A stretch of 64,000 nt of DNA from Microglena sp. YARC (taxonomy: Eukaryota; Chlorophyta; Chlorophyceae; Chlamydomonadales; Chlamydomonadaceae): the NCBI GenBank assembly GCA_022414725.1, contig CM039465.1:20110690-20174689 (forward strand). Direction: 5' to 3'. Position 1 is the first letter of the stretch. Every line of letters begins with the position of its first letter. The translations under genes and the position numbers were made by a program. Positions 24,081 through 36,300 of this stretch are shown here, piece after piece. The notes under the pieces are model-generated. The model was not told the origin of the DNA, made no database searches, and saw only the letters and a list, made by a program, of their open reading frames with translations.

Positions 24081-24317
24081 TGGAATGTAAAACCCTCAAC
24101 CAGGGTGCCCTTCATGTATGGGTCCCCTACTCTAGGTGCCACCCAGGCTTCATGGAGCCCGCGAAGTTGTCACCCTGGCTAGTGTACCTATGTTTGTTGG
24201 CATAGTTGCATCAATAATCGGACCGGACTGACTGTCCCGTACCGGCCTATTGGGGCCGACCCCTAGAGTAGGGGACCCACACATGAAGGGCACCCTGGTT
24301 GAGGGTTTTACATTCCA
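24081..24317. mobile_element. Foldback/MITE with 56-bp near-perfect inverted arms
   Basis: Left arm 24081-24136 and right arm 24262-24317 are inverted repeats of 56 bp with, by eye, a single mismatch (ATGTATGGG against ATGTGTGGG). The ends read TGGAATGTAAAACCCTCAAC. The loop is 125 bp. No clear target-site duplication. The near-identity of the arms suggests recent activity or gene conversion. Confidence 0.8.
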
Positions 24318-24495
24318 CGGGGAATCCGAACATACACCGGTATTAGCCTCAATACCGCTAAACAGGAATTTGGCAAGACCATTTTTATCAATCAATCCAA
24401 ATCGATACACCAAATGCAGGTAACCGCAAGGCTATATTGTCTCCCGCACAGCATCGACTGACGCACAACAACATCATTATTTTAAACCTCTGCAG

Positions 24496-25166
24496 AGAAA
24501 GAAGGAAGATTCAAGTACATCTCAATGGATGTTGAAGCTTGTGCCACTGGTCGAGGGCACAATGACCGCTCTCCATGCCAGGTAGCTGTAGTTGATTGGG
24601 ACGGACAGGTGCTGCTGAACGAGATCATACGTGTTCCAAACATGTACAACCCGATGACTGAGTTGACCGGTCTAAGTCAAGAAGAAATTCTTGCGGGCAA
24701 GCCTTATGATGAGGTCAGGGCATCACTCATCCACCTGTTATGCCCTGACACAACCGTCCTTGTTGGCTGCCATCCCAAGTCCGACATGGATTGGATGCAG
24801 CTGGAAGAGGGCACTCATTTTGCGTCGAGTATCAACCTTTCTGAGATACTCAAGGCATGGAGCCAAAAGTACGGAAACTATACACATTTCTCTCTCAGCA
24901 AGATGGCATATGGTCTGCTTGGGAAGAAGATTCAAGATGCAGCCCATTCACCAGTGATCGATGCCCAAGTTTCCATCCAAGTATTCAGAGAGCATGGTGC
25001 AGACCAGGACAAGAGAGAAGATGCCAGTAAGAAGCTCTTTAAGATGACTCTCAAAAAGGAGTTCCCTGCGTATATGACGCAGCCAGTGGCGGTCGCCGAT
25101 ATCTGCTCATTCAAGTTCAATCCGAAAAAATGCTTTTGCGGCCAGCCCACTTCCAAGAATGATTAG
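24496..25166 (+). CDS. DEDDh 3'-5' exonuclease, last exon
   Basis: The exon opens after acceptor CCTCTGCAG (24495) and runs to a TAG at 25166. FKYISMDVEA gives the Exo I motif D-x-E; GCHPKSDMDWMQL carries the Exo II Asp; HSPVIDAQVSIQVF carries the Exo III H-x(4)-D pair. This is the complete DEDDh set of RNase T / REXO-type exonucleases, two-metal enzymes that remove nucleotides from the 3' ends of RNA or DNA. A short C-terminal KKCFCGQP (C-x-C) motif follows, as I recall for a family of plant and protist exonucleases. The ATG at 24525 is internal to the first beta strand and is probably not the start; at least one upstream exon is missing. The right end abuts the 1.6-kb repeat at 25205. Confidence 0.82.
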
Positions 25167-25204
25167 TAATGAGCTCATTTGGGCTATGGGCTGTGCAATC
25201 CCAG

Positions 25205-26900
25205 AATAGTATGTGGGGTTCCCCGCCCCCTTTGGCAACAAGGTCTTACAGAACGCTGGGACTGGGGCATGAGTTGATATCAGGTGAACAGGTTGCACAG
25301 ACTTGTGCCTTAATTAGAGACCTTAGCTTGTGCAGTGCAGTGTTTTTCTTCAGCTATGAGCAGCAGCTTCTAGGCAGCTCCCCTGACTGGCTATTCGGTC
25401 AAACCTGGCACAACCTCGAGCACCTTGGTGCTGTCACAATCAGCTGTCCAGAAGTGCTGAAAAAATTCAGTGCAGCCCAGTGGCCGGCTCAGGAAGCTGC
25501 CTAGAAGCTGCGATGAAAAGCAGAAAAGATAAACACCTGGTGCAATGTATTTTGGAATCACAGCATTACTATTTTCTCGTCATTTAACGTGCTCTCTATC
25601 TTCCCGGTGCCGTTGAGTTGAATCCTTTTCTCGTGTTGACTTCAGATGCCATTGTTCAATGTTCAGTTTCTCATGCTTCCTCCTCATCTGAATGTAAAGA
25701 CATGGAATGTGATGGATCTTCGCCCCCACCAATCTGATACCATCAGTCTGCATGTCATAGCATTTGCATGCAAAAAACGCACTCTGGGGATATGGCCCAC
25801 CTCTTCCTGACCCTCATCACAACTAACATTCTCAACATCGACCCTTCAGGTGCCCATCTGTCAACCTGATGCGCCTCAAGTCAGTTTCATGACACAAATA
25901 CTCAGTTCATCCTGATGTATCCATGTTTTTATGGTTAGCATTGTTGCCACACACCTTGAGTGTGCCCCCACATGCCCCTCCATAGCCTCATCACCACATT
26001 GAAGCACAGGGGGGATATGTTGGGGGTTGGAAGGGGATCCGGCGAGGAATTGGCTCTTCCCAGTGAAGGCATGGGAGATTTGGGAGGAGGCTGCTCACAC
26101 GGAACTGGGATGGGGGATTGCACTTACTTTCGTGCAAGTGCTACACGACTGCTAAACTCACATAGCGCCTTTCTCATAAAGTAAGATGGTACGACCTCCC
26201 ATGCGCCAAAAAAGGATCACGAAACGTGCAAGTTGGAGATGAAGGGTGAAAATGTGAGCAGGTGAAGGTACCTGGCTGGAGATCAAGAGAGTTTCAGCAG
26301 TGCTTCGCATAATCGAATCTGCTCCCGAGGGTGCGCCTGTTGCTTAGCTACTACTGGCCAGCAACCAACACGGCATCAGCAGGCATAATATAATAACAAG
26401 AAGAGAGGGAAGGGAGAAAGGTGTGCAAGTATAAGTCTGATACGGACGAACATTTCATGACTCGATGAGCTTGATACCACCCTCGACCTCGTCCAGAGCT
26501 GCCCCCTGGAGCTGCCCCCGGCAATTCGGTACCTACGATCACAGGTCTGTAATAGGAAAAGGGAAGGAAAGATGTTACGCAAATTCTGAAAAGAACGCTT
26601 TTATTTCTTTCACAAGCAAAATGAAATTGTCGCACGTTCCCGTTACCGACAGACTGGGCAGAGGCGCGTTCGCTCCAAGATGCAGCACGGGCCGATCCAG
26701 AAAACCCTTCCGTCGCACTGGCAGGACTCACGCGCTCCACGTCACCAACATGCTAGGCTTCGACTTCGGAGATAACGAGGGGGACAATGAGCCCGTCGTC
26801 GTTGAGCGTAAGTGCCCGACGACGGAACGGTGATGTTCGCTTCATCCCTCAAGAAACCTAGTATACAGACGAATGCACCAACATTGATCTAGCCAAGAAA
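25205..26900. repeat. 1.6-kb dispersed repeat, copy 3
   Basis: Begins near CCCCGCCCCCTTTGGCAACA just after the exonuclease stop and tracks copy 1 (16050-17660) throughout, with a MITE at 25350-25525 as an extra insertion. Confidence 0.55.
25350..25525. mobile_element. MITE, TAGCAGCTTC family
   Basis: Left end GAGCAGCAGCTTCTAGGCAG, right end GAAGCTGCCTAGAAGCTGCG: about 20-bp inverted termini around a 130-bp interior. Copy 1 of the surrounding repeat lacks it, supporting insertion. Confidence 0.65.
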
Positions 26901-27189
26901 AACTGAGGATCAGACCTGCATCACCCTCTGAATCAGACATTAGTGATCCACTGCCATCTGCAAGGGCCTATGGATTGTGATGTTTGAATATTTGGCATGA
27001 TAGAGCTTGGGTTACCCCTCCCAGGACTCTTGAGGTCATTCAACCACTTCAATAAGATTTACTGCTGTGCACTAACTCTCCAAGCTTGAGACTACGTTCC
27101 TGAATGGCCATGACTTTGTGCTTGATTCCAGATACTGCCCTTTGCATAGCCGATCGCCCCAAACTCTGCACCTTGTTACACTCCCCTCT

Positions 27190-27300
27190 CCTTTCTTGGA
27201 TGCCCTCCCCCCCCCCCACCCCCACCCACCCCCACCCCACCCCCCTATCCCCCCCAACCCCCAACCCCAACCCCAATCCCAACCCCAACCCCCTCACCCG
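27190..27300. repeat. C-rich tract before the ATPase first exon
   Basis: CCCCCAACCCC low-complexity sequence forming a long polypyrimidine run; consistent with the acceptor CTTAATCTTCTAG at 27325 or with 5' untranslated sequence. Confidence 0.6.
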
Positions 27301-27325
27301 CACCCTTTCCCCCTTAATCTTCTAG

Positions 27326-30300
27326 GCTCTGCAATGGGCCCTACTCCAGTGAAGAAGTCCGTGAAGGTCTCTTCTCTTAACACCCTGGGAGCCTCCCTGC
27401 TAGTCTACTCCCAGGTATTTGCCTCAGAGCATCTCCAACAGGCAATTAAGCAAACATGCAACGAGTGGGCTGAACAAAAAATGCCACACAATTCAGCACA
27501 GCAAGTTGAAAGCCGTGAACATTTAAAGTGAAGACCGGTACAAGTTGGCCCTTGTGTGAATTCCACACAACCAACCTTCGGCATGGGGTGTGGGATGGAT
27601 GTGGTAGAAGGCATTCCTCTGATTTTGATCATGTAGTCATTACTTCATAATCAGTGCCCATGCCTTCTTTTAGAGCCTACAAGCTGATAGCTCAGAGTCA
27701 CCATGGGATATTGGGAGCAACAATGACGCCACGACTTGTTCTGTTGGGCACCGGGATGCCTGCCTCTTCTTTTATGTGGTCCCTACTCCTCTGTGCATCT
27801 ATATTCTATTGATCAATAGATGATAGTTGGAAGACTATCAGTCCCGTAAATTGGGGTGTGGGCTTATCTTGGGTCAACACTGACCTACCTATGACAATTG
27901 TAGTGTTATGTTTCAAGGCTGCTACATCAATTACAGTCATCTCCTGGCATGGAGTGTAATGCTTTATCTTTGACACTGCGTACAAGGTATGCTTTTGTCT
28001 GCTAAAATCATCATCTGCTTCCTTTCCCGAGCAGGTTTTGAGGGGCGGTGAAGTAGAGGCCTTCTTATTGGCACTCTCTACCCCCATTAAAAAAATTGCA
28101 CCTGCCAAGAATTTAAAATATTAATTGATAATTTTAATTCAAGATATTAATTTCAGTGATACTTTTTGAAAATTGAGTATATAACTCCCCCTCCCTGCTG
28201 CGTAAGTCCGCTTCTGCTCAAATCATCGTAAACTTTCTTCACTGAGCAATTTTTGAAAGGCAGTGGAAGGGAGGCTTTCTTATTGGCGCTCTCAGCCTCC
28301 ATCAAGTACCAGGCTTCTGCCAAGGATTTATAGTATTTATTTAAGTTTTTTCATATTTAACATTTAATTCTCCATCTCTGCTGCGTACGCCCGCTTCTGC
28401 TGAAATCATCATATGCTTGCTTCACTGAGCAGGTTTTGAAAGGCAGCAGTTTTGAAGGACCAGGCTTCTGCCAAGGATTTAAAGTATTTATTTAAGTTTT
28501 TATTTATTAAACATTTAATTCTCCATCTCTGCTGCGTATGCCCGCTTCTGCTCAAATCATCATATGCTTGCTTCACTGAGCAGGTTTTGAAAGGCAGCAG
28601 TTTTGAAGTACCAGGCTTCTGCCAAGGATTTATAATATTAATTTAAGTTTTTATTTATTAAACATTTAATTCTCCATCTTTACTGCGAATGCCCGCTTCT
28701 GCTCAAATCATCATGTACTTACTTCCCTCGGCAGGTTTTGAAAGGCAGCGTAGGGGAGGCCTTCTTATTGGCCCTCTCCACCTCCATCAAGTACCAGGCC
28801 CCTGCCAAGGATGTCCTTGGTGCATATGCCCGCTTCTTCTCACTCTTGCAAACGGTTGGGAACGATGCCGGGTGGGAGGACTACGTGTTGGACCAGGTAT
28901 GGCAGTTGACCCTGCATCGGGGGTTTCTTATAAGTAAGTAAGCAGTTCAAGTGCTACATACATTGTAAGTAAGGCAGTAAGTAAGTGAGTGCTACATTAT
29001 TAGTGCTGCATTACTTAGTGCTACATTTTTAGTGCTATATTACTTGTAAGTAAGTAGCACACGTGGTACATTATGTACCTTTGTATTTTGGAGGTGCTAC
29101 ATAAGAACCTTTGGGGGGTACTTTATTGCCCCAAGAAAGCTGGTAGTAGTACCTCAAAAGCTACTAGGAGCCCCAAAAGCTACTAGGAGCACCATGGAGC
29201 TACATGAAGACTCTGGTTTATTTCCTCTAGAAAAATCCCTGCCCTGCTTCTTCACTATGTATCTAGAACATCATATAATATTATATTAACATATTCTTTA
29301 TTGTCATATCTTGAAACGCTTTAGAAACGGCCACATACCTTGCTTGTTCAGTATGTGTAAGAAGACGGACCAGGAACAGCCATTGAGCTTGCTTCTTCAA
29401 CAAACACCTTCAGACTGTCTCGAATCTCTATTCCTGGGTGTAAACCAACGTGAAGCCTGTATTGTAACGCATATATTGTACCTCATATATCCACTCTTGA
29501 GTGTCACACATATATTGCAACGCATATATTTTGTAACGCATGTATATTGACGTGGACACAAATGCCCTGGAAAACACACATTAACTCGCACCTCTGTGTG
29601 TACCTCACATCGTGTACCATGTTTCAATCATAGAATTTCAAGAATCTACACTAATGCGTAACTATTCATTGGTCTACAGATTCTAATGGCGCGTGACAAC
29701 TCCTTCGCAAGAGCTGTTGCTCAAACCGGCAAGCTCGATCCAGACTCCCCAGCGCTGAAGGGGGTTGCCTATGATCTGGTGAGGGCCTTATTCATGTTGC
29801 TAGCCTGGGCGAGGTGTGTGGGTGCGTGGGTGGGGTGGGGGGTGTGTGGTGGGGGGGGGTGGGTGGGGGGTGGGGGGGTGGGGTGGGAGGGGGTCGAGAG
29901 GATGTGTGCATGCGTGTGTGTGGGGGGGTGGGGAGGTGTGGGGGAGGGGGGGGGGATGTACGTCTGTGGGGTGGAGTGGTACAGGGCAGTGGAGGGGGGA
30001 GGGATAGGAACAGTGCAATGGAAAGGTGTAGTATGTAGAGCTATACGCTGAGCTGAGTATCTAGAGCTGGGGCATAGCCACTGTTTTTAGTGTGAGACGT
30101 GTCGTAAATTGAGCAACATCAGTGCGATGTGCTGCCCCCCGAACCCCACGAAGTGCTGAGCGCAGAATTCTAGTTTGGGGGGGGGGCATTTATGACAAGT
30201 TCAGTCGGACCCATGCGTCGCCATGCAGAGAAGTAATGGTAACGCGTCGCAAAATAAAGGGGGCACAGCTGGTCAAGCATCAGCTTTGGGCGACCTTTTT

Positions 30301-33300
30301 CCTTTCGAAGGATGTGCTTCAAGAGCTCTGATTGAAATCACCTTGAACCTCGTTTCTCGTTAGCTCATATATTGTAGGATGTGCTGACGTATGTATGATC
30401 AAAATCATAGTGAACCTCGTTTCTCTTCCACTCATCTTGTAGGATGTGATTCAGGAGCTCTGATCAAATTCATGTAGATCCTTGTTTCTCTTCCGCTCGT
30501 ATCTTGTAGGATGTGCTGGTGCATGTCTTGATCAACATCATATTGAACATCGTTTCTCTTCAGGTCGTACACTGTAGGATGTGCTGACACATGTCTGATC
30601 AAAATCATCTTGAACCTCGTTTCTCTTCCGCCCATATCCTGTAGGATGTGCTGACGCATGTCTGATCAGAATCAGAATGAACTTGTTTCCCTTCAGCTCA
30701 TATCTTGTAGGATGTGCTGACGCATGTCTGATCAAAATCATATTGAACCTCGTCTCTCTTCAGCTCATATTATGTAGGATGTGCTTTAGTTGCTCTGATC
30801 AAAATCATGTTGAACCTCGTTTCGCTTCAGCTCTTATCTTGTAGGATGTGCCTTAGTTGCTCTGATCAAAATCATATTGAACCTCGTTTCTCTTTTGGTC
30901 ATACATTGTAGGATGTGCTGACGCATGTCTGATCAAAATCTTATCGAACCTTGTTTCTCCTCAGCTTATATATTGTAGGATGTGCTGACACATGTCTGAT
31001 CAAAATCATATCCAACCTCGTCCCTCGTTCCTCTCATATCTTGTAGGATGTGCTGACGCATGTCTGATCAAAACCATTTTGAACCTCGTTTCTCTTCAGC
31101 TCATACATTGTAGGATGTGCTGACGCATGTCTGATCATAATCATATTGAACCTTGTTTCTCTTCCACTTTTATCATTTAGGATTTGCTTTAGTAGCTCTG
31201 ATCGAAATCATATGGAACCTTGTTTTTCTTCCGCTCATATGTTGTAGGATGTGCTTTAGGAGCTCGGATCAAAATCATATCAAACCTCGTTTCTCTTCCG
31301 TTCATATCATGTCGGATGTGCTGACGCTTGTCTGATCAAAATCAGATTGAACCTCGTTTCTCTTCCGTTCATATCATGTCGGATGTGCTGACGCTTGTCT
31401 GATCAAAATCATATTGAATCTCGTTTCTCCTCCGTTCATATCATGTCGGATGTGCTGACGCTTGTCTGATCAAAATCATATTGAACCTCGTTTCTCTTCC
31501 GCTCTTATCATGCAGGATGTGCTGCAGCAGCTTTGCATTCCCATGAAGAACTTGGCTGAGTACATTGGGGATGCAGCCCCCATTGCTGGGCCCTACTTTG
31601 TGGATGCCGGTACGTCAAAACTGGGTCGTAATTGTATACACCAATAGTTTGCCCTGCTCGTGTCTGAATGCCGACCTGTACAAGTCTTTTAACTGTATAA
31701 TCCGCTTAATGTGCTCCTGGTTTCAGTAGGTATCGAATGGGGGGCTTGGAATTGGAGGACGGTCAGCAACCCAGAGTTTGCTGAAAAATCATGTAAAAAT
31801 TAAATTCAAATTCATTGGCGTCCTGGCTGCAAGCCTGTGTTCATGTTAATTAGGGCTATCTGTGGCTGTGGCTGTGGTGGCTCGAGTAAATTGGCTTGGC
31901 TTGGCTTGGCTTGGCTTGACTTGAGACGACTGTTTTAGAGGATCCTTGTGTTGCTGGGCCCTACTTTGTGGATGCTGGTATGTCAGAACCAGAATGTAAT
32001 TGTGTACACCAATAGTGTGCCCTGCTCATGTTTCAATCAAGACCGGCTTCCGGCATATGTTGATGTACAGAATAATCAAATGTGCTGATGCCCTACTATG
32101 TGGATGCTGGTATGTCAGAACTGGGTCATACTTAAGTGCACGAATACATTACATTACATTGTCACCAACAGGCCATTGCTGAGCCAAGACAAGCCCGCTC
32201 CTTCCAACTTATCCTCAAAATTAGATAGGCAATCATGCAGCAAGAAAGATTGTGGCAAGCAAGAATTACTGCCAGCACTAATTGTATTCATCCATGTATA
32301 TAACCTGATCAAAAGTGTGCCCTGCTTCTGTTACAATTAATGACTGGCGTAAGGCATTTATTGATGTACAGAAGGGCCTGTGTTGATGCACAGAAGGGCA
32401 ATCTGTGCTGATGTACAGATGGGCAATCTGTGTTGATATACAGGACATGTGTCGGTGTACAGAAGGGCAATCTGTGTTGATGTACAGAAGGGCCCATGTT
32501 GATGTACAGAAGGGCAATCTGTGTTGATGTACAGACGGGCAATCTGTGTTGTTGTACAGAAGGGCAATCTGTGCTGATATACAGAAGGGCCCGTGTTGAT
32601 GTACAGAAGGGCGATCTGTGTTAATGTTCAGATTGACAATCTGTGTTGATATACAGAAGGACACGTGTTGATGTACAGAAGGACCTGTGTTGATCTACAG
32701 AAGGGCAATCTGTGCTGATGTACAGAAGGACATGTGCTGATGTACAGAAGGACATGTGCTGATGTACAGAAGGGCAATCTGGGTTCATTAACAGAAGGGC
32801 AGTCTGTGTTGATGTACAGAAGGGCAATCTGTGTTGATATACAGAAGGACATATTTCGATGTACGGAAGGGCAATCTGTGATGATGTACAGAACGACATG
32901 TGCTGATGTACAGAAGGGCAATCTGTGATGATATTCAGAAGGGCAATCTGTGTTGATGTACAGAAGGGCAATCTGTGTTGATGAACAGAAGGGCTTGTGT
33001 TGATGTACAGAAGGGAAATCTGTGTTGATGTACAGAAGGGCCCGTGTTGATGTACAGAAGGGAAATCTGTGTTGATATACAGAAGGACATGTGTCGGTGT
33101 ACAGAAGGGCAATCTGAGCTGATGTACGGAACGACATGTGCTGATGTACATAAGGGCAATCTGTGATGATATACAGAAGGGCAATCTGTGTTGATGTACA
33201 GAAGGGTAATCTGTGCTGATGTACAGAAGGGCAATCTGTGATGATATACAGAAGGGCAATCTGTGTTGATGTACAGAAGGGCCCGTGTCGGTGTACAGAA

Positions 33301-36300
33301 GGGTAATCTGTGCTGATGTACAGAAGGGCAATCTGTGATGATATACAGAAGGGCAATCTGTGTTGATGTACAGAAGGGCCTGTGTTGATGTACAGAGGGG
33401 CCCGTGTTGATGTACAGAAGGGAAATCTGTGTTGATGTACAGAAGGGCTGTGTTGATGTACACAAGGGCAATCTGTGTTGATATACAGAAGGACATGTTT
33501 CGGTGTACAGAAGGGCAATCTGTGCTGATGTACAGAACGACATGTGCTGATGTACAGAAGGGCAATCTTTGATGATATACAGAAGGGCAATCTGTGTTGA
33601 TGTACAGAGGGGCCTGTGTTGATGTACAGAGGGGCCTGTGTTGATGTACAGAAGGGAAATCTGTGTCGATGTACAAAAGGGCCCGTGTTGATGTACAGAA
33701 GGACAATCTGTGTTGATGTACAGAAGGGCTTGTGTTGATCTAAAGAAGGGCAATCTGTGATGATGTACAGAAGGGTCCGTGTTGATGTACAGAAGGGCAA
33801 TCTGTGTTGATGTACAGATGGGCAATCTGTGTTGATGTACAGATGGGAAATCTGTGTTGATGTTCAGAAGTACACGTGTTGATCTACAGAAGAGCAATCT
33901 GTGTTGATGTATAGAAGCGCATATGTTGATGTACAGAAGGACACGTGTTGATGTACACAAGGGCAATCTGTGTTGATGTACAGAAGGGCTTTCTGTGTTG
34001 ATGTACAGAAGGGAAATCTGTGTTGATATACAGAAGGACATGTGTCGGTGTACAGAAGGGCAATCTGAGCTGATGTACAGAACAACATGTGCTGATGTAC
34101 ATAAGGGCAATCTGTGATGATATACAGAAGGGCAATCTGTGTTGATGTACAGAAGGGCCTGTGTTGATGTACAGAGGGGCCCGTGTTGATGTACAGAAGG
34201 GAAATCTGTGTTGATGTACAGAAGGGCCCGTATCGGTGTACAGAAGGGTAATCTGTGCTGATGTACAGAAGGGCAATCTGTGATGATATACAGAAGGGCA
34301 ATCTGTGTTGATGTACAGAAGGGCCCGTGTCGGTGTACAGAAGGGTAATCTGTGCTGATGTACAGACGGGCAATCTGTGATGATATACAGAAGGGCAGTC
34401 TGTGTTGATGTACAGAGGGGCCTGTGTTGATGTACAGAGGGGCCCGTGTCGGTGTACAGAAGGGTAATCTGTGCTGATGTACAGAAGGGCAATCTGTGAT
34501 GATATACAGAAGGGAAATCTGTGTTGATGTACAGAAGGGCCCGTGTCGGTGTACAGAAGGGTAATCTGTGCTGATGTACATAAGGGCAATCTTTGTTGAT
34601 GTACAGAAGGACAATCTGTGTTGATGTACAGAAGGGCTTGTGTTGATCTAAAGAAGGGCAATCTGTGATGATGTACAGAAGGGTCCGTGTTGATGTACAG
34701 AAGGGCAATCTGTGTTGATGTACAGATGGGCAATCTGTGTTGATGTACAGATGGGAAATCTGTGTTGATGTTCAGAAGTACACGTGTTGATCTACAGAAG
34801 AGCTGATTTACATCAATCTGTGTTGATGTAAAGAAGCGCATATGTTGATGTACAGAAGGACACGTGTTGATGTACATAAGGGCAATCTGTGTTGATGTAC
34901 AGAAGGGCTTTCTGTGTTGATGTAGAGAACGGCTATCTGTGGCTGTGGTGTCTTGAGTAATTTGGCTTGTCTTGAGACAACAGTTTTAGAGGATCCTTGG
35001 AAGGGTTTGGGGGCGATGTCACCAATATGTTTACCACGCACCCACCCACCACAACCACTACCACCACCACCACCACAACCAATTGTACAAGCATCCGGTG
35101 AATTCCCTCCCCCCTCCTCATCTCCAGGGTTTTCTTGTGTAGCACTTGTGCTATATTTAGCTGAAGTGCTAAATTACATAAGTGTTTTGGGGGTGCTAAT
35201 ATAGCACAAGTACTCAATTATGTGAGTGTTTTGGGGGTGCTATGTTCTTTTAGGGTTTCCTTTAGAGCCACACAAGCTGCTAGAAGCACCCTGAAAGCTA
35301 CAAGGAGCTCGATGGTGCTATGTGAAGTCACTGGTTACTTTTCTTGCAACAAATTCTGCCCTGTACAGTCACTGGTTACTTTTCTTGCAACAAACTCTGC
35401 CCCGTACAGTCATTAATTACTTGTCTTGCAACAAACTCTGCCCCGTAAAGTCATTGGTCACTTTTCTTGCGACAAACCCTGCCCTGCCCTCATCTTCATC
35501 CAGCCTCCTCCGTTTCCATGAAGCCAGAAAAGACTCTACTAGAGAATCCGTCAGGTGCCCAGGATCATCGCCGCCACCACCACCACCAACACCAACACTA
35601 CGACCACCAACCACATTCAAGCATCCAGAGATTTTCCCCCGCCCCCTCCTCTCCCCCATATTCATCCAGCCTCCTCCACTTCCATGAAGCCAGAAAGGAC
35701 TCTACTAGAGAACTCGTCAGACACCAAGGAATATCGACGCCACCACCACCACCATCACCTATCACACACAAGCATCCAGTGACCGCCCCCCCTCCCACCC
35801 TCTCCTGAGATAGCCTCCGCCGCTTCCATGAAACCAGACAGTTCTCTACTAGAGAACCCGTCAGGAGCCCTGGAGGCGATAGACATGAGCTCTGATCCAA
35901 CTTACTTATCAACCCCACCACCACCTCCACCCCCACCACCCCCCACCAACACCAACACCACCACCTCAACCACCACCTACTCAACCACCACCTCCACCTC
36001 CTCAACCACCTCCAATTACACAAGCATAAAGTGACCTCCCCCTCCCACCCCTCCCACCCCCCCCTTCCCACCCCCTCTTCATCCAGCCTCCTCCGCTTCC
36101 ATGAAGCCAGAAAGGACTCTACTAGAGAACCCGTCAGGCACCCAGGAGGCGATAGACATGAGCTCTGATCCAACCTACATATTAGCTCCCCCCACAGCTG
36201 ATGAGCTGGCACAGTGGAAGTCGCTGATTGCAAGCAAGGTGGACTGGTCCGAGGCGGTGCCTTTATTGCAGCTGTACTACGCCAGGCACGGATTCGGCAT

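Noticed and set aside
24525..24527. ATG at 24525 as the start of the exonuclease
   Set aside because: In-frame residues FKYIS just upstream complete the first beta strand, and a good acceptor lies at 24495, so the start is in an earlier exon.
32621..34877. Minus-strand ORFs of 270-560 codons with Cys-Thr-Ser-Thr-Gln-Ile-like repeats
   Set aside because: They are frames of the 22-26-bp minisatellite; several overlapping frames are open at once and no start, splice or non-repeat coding sequence is attached.
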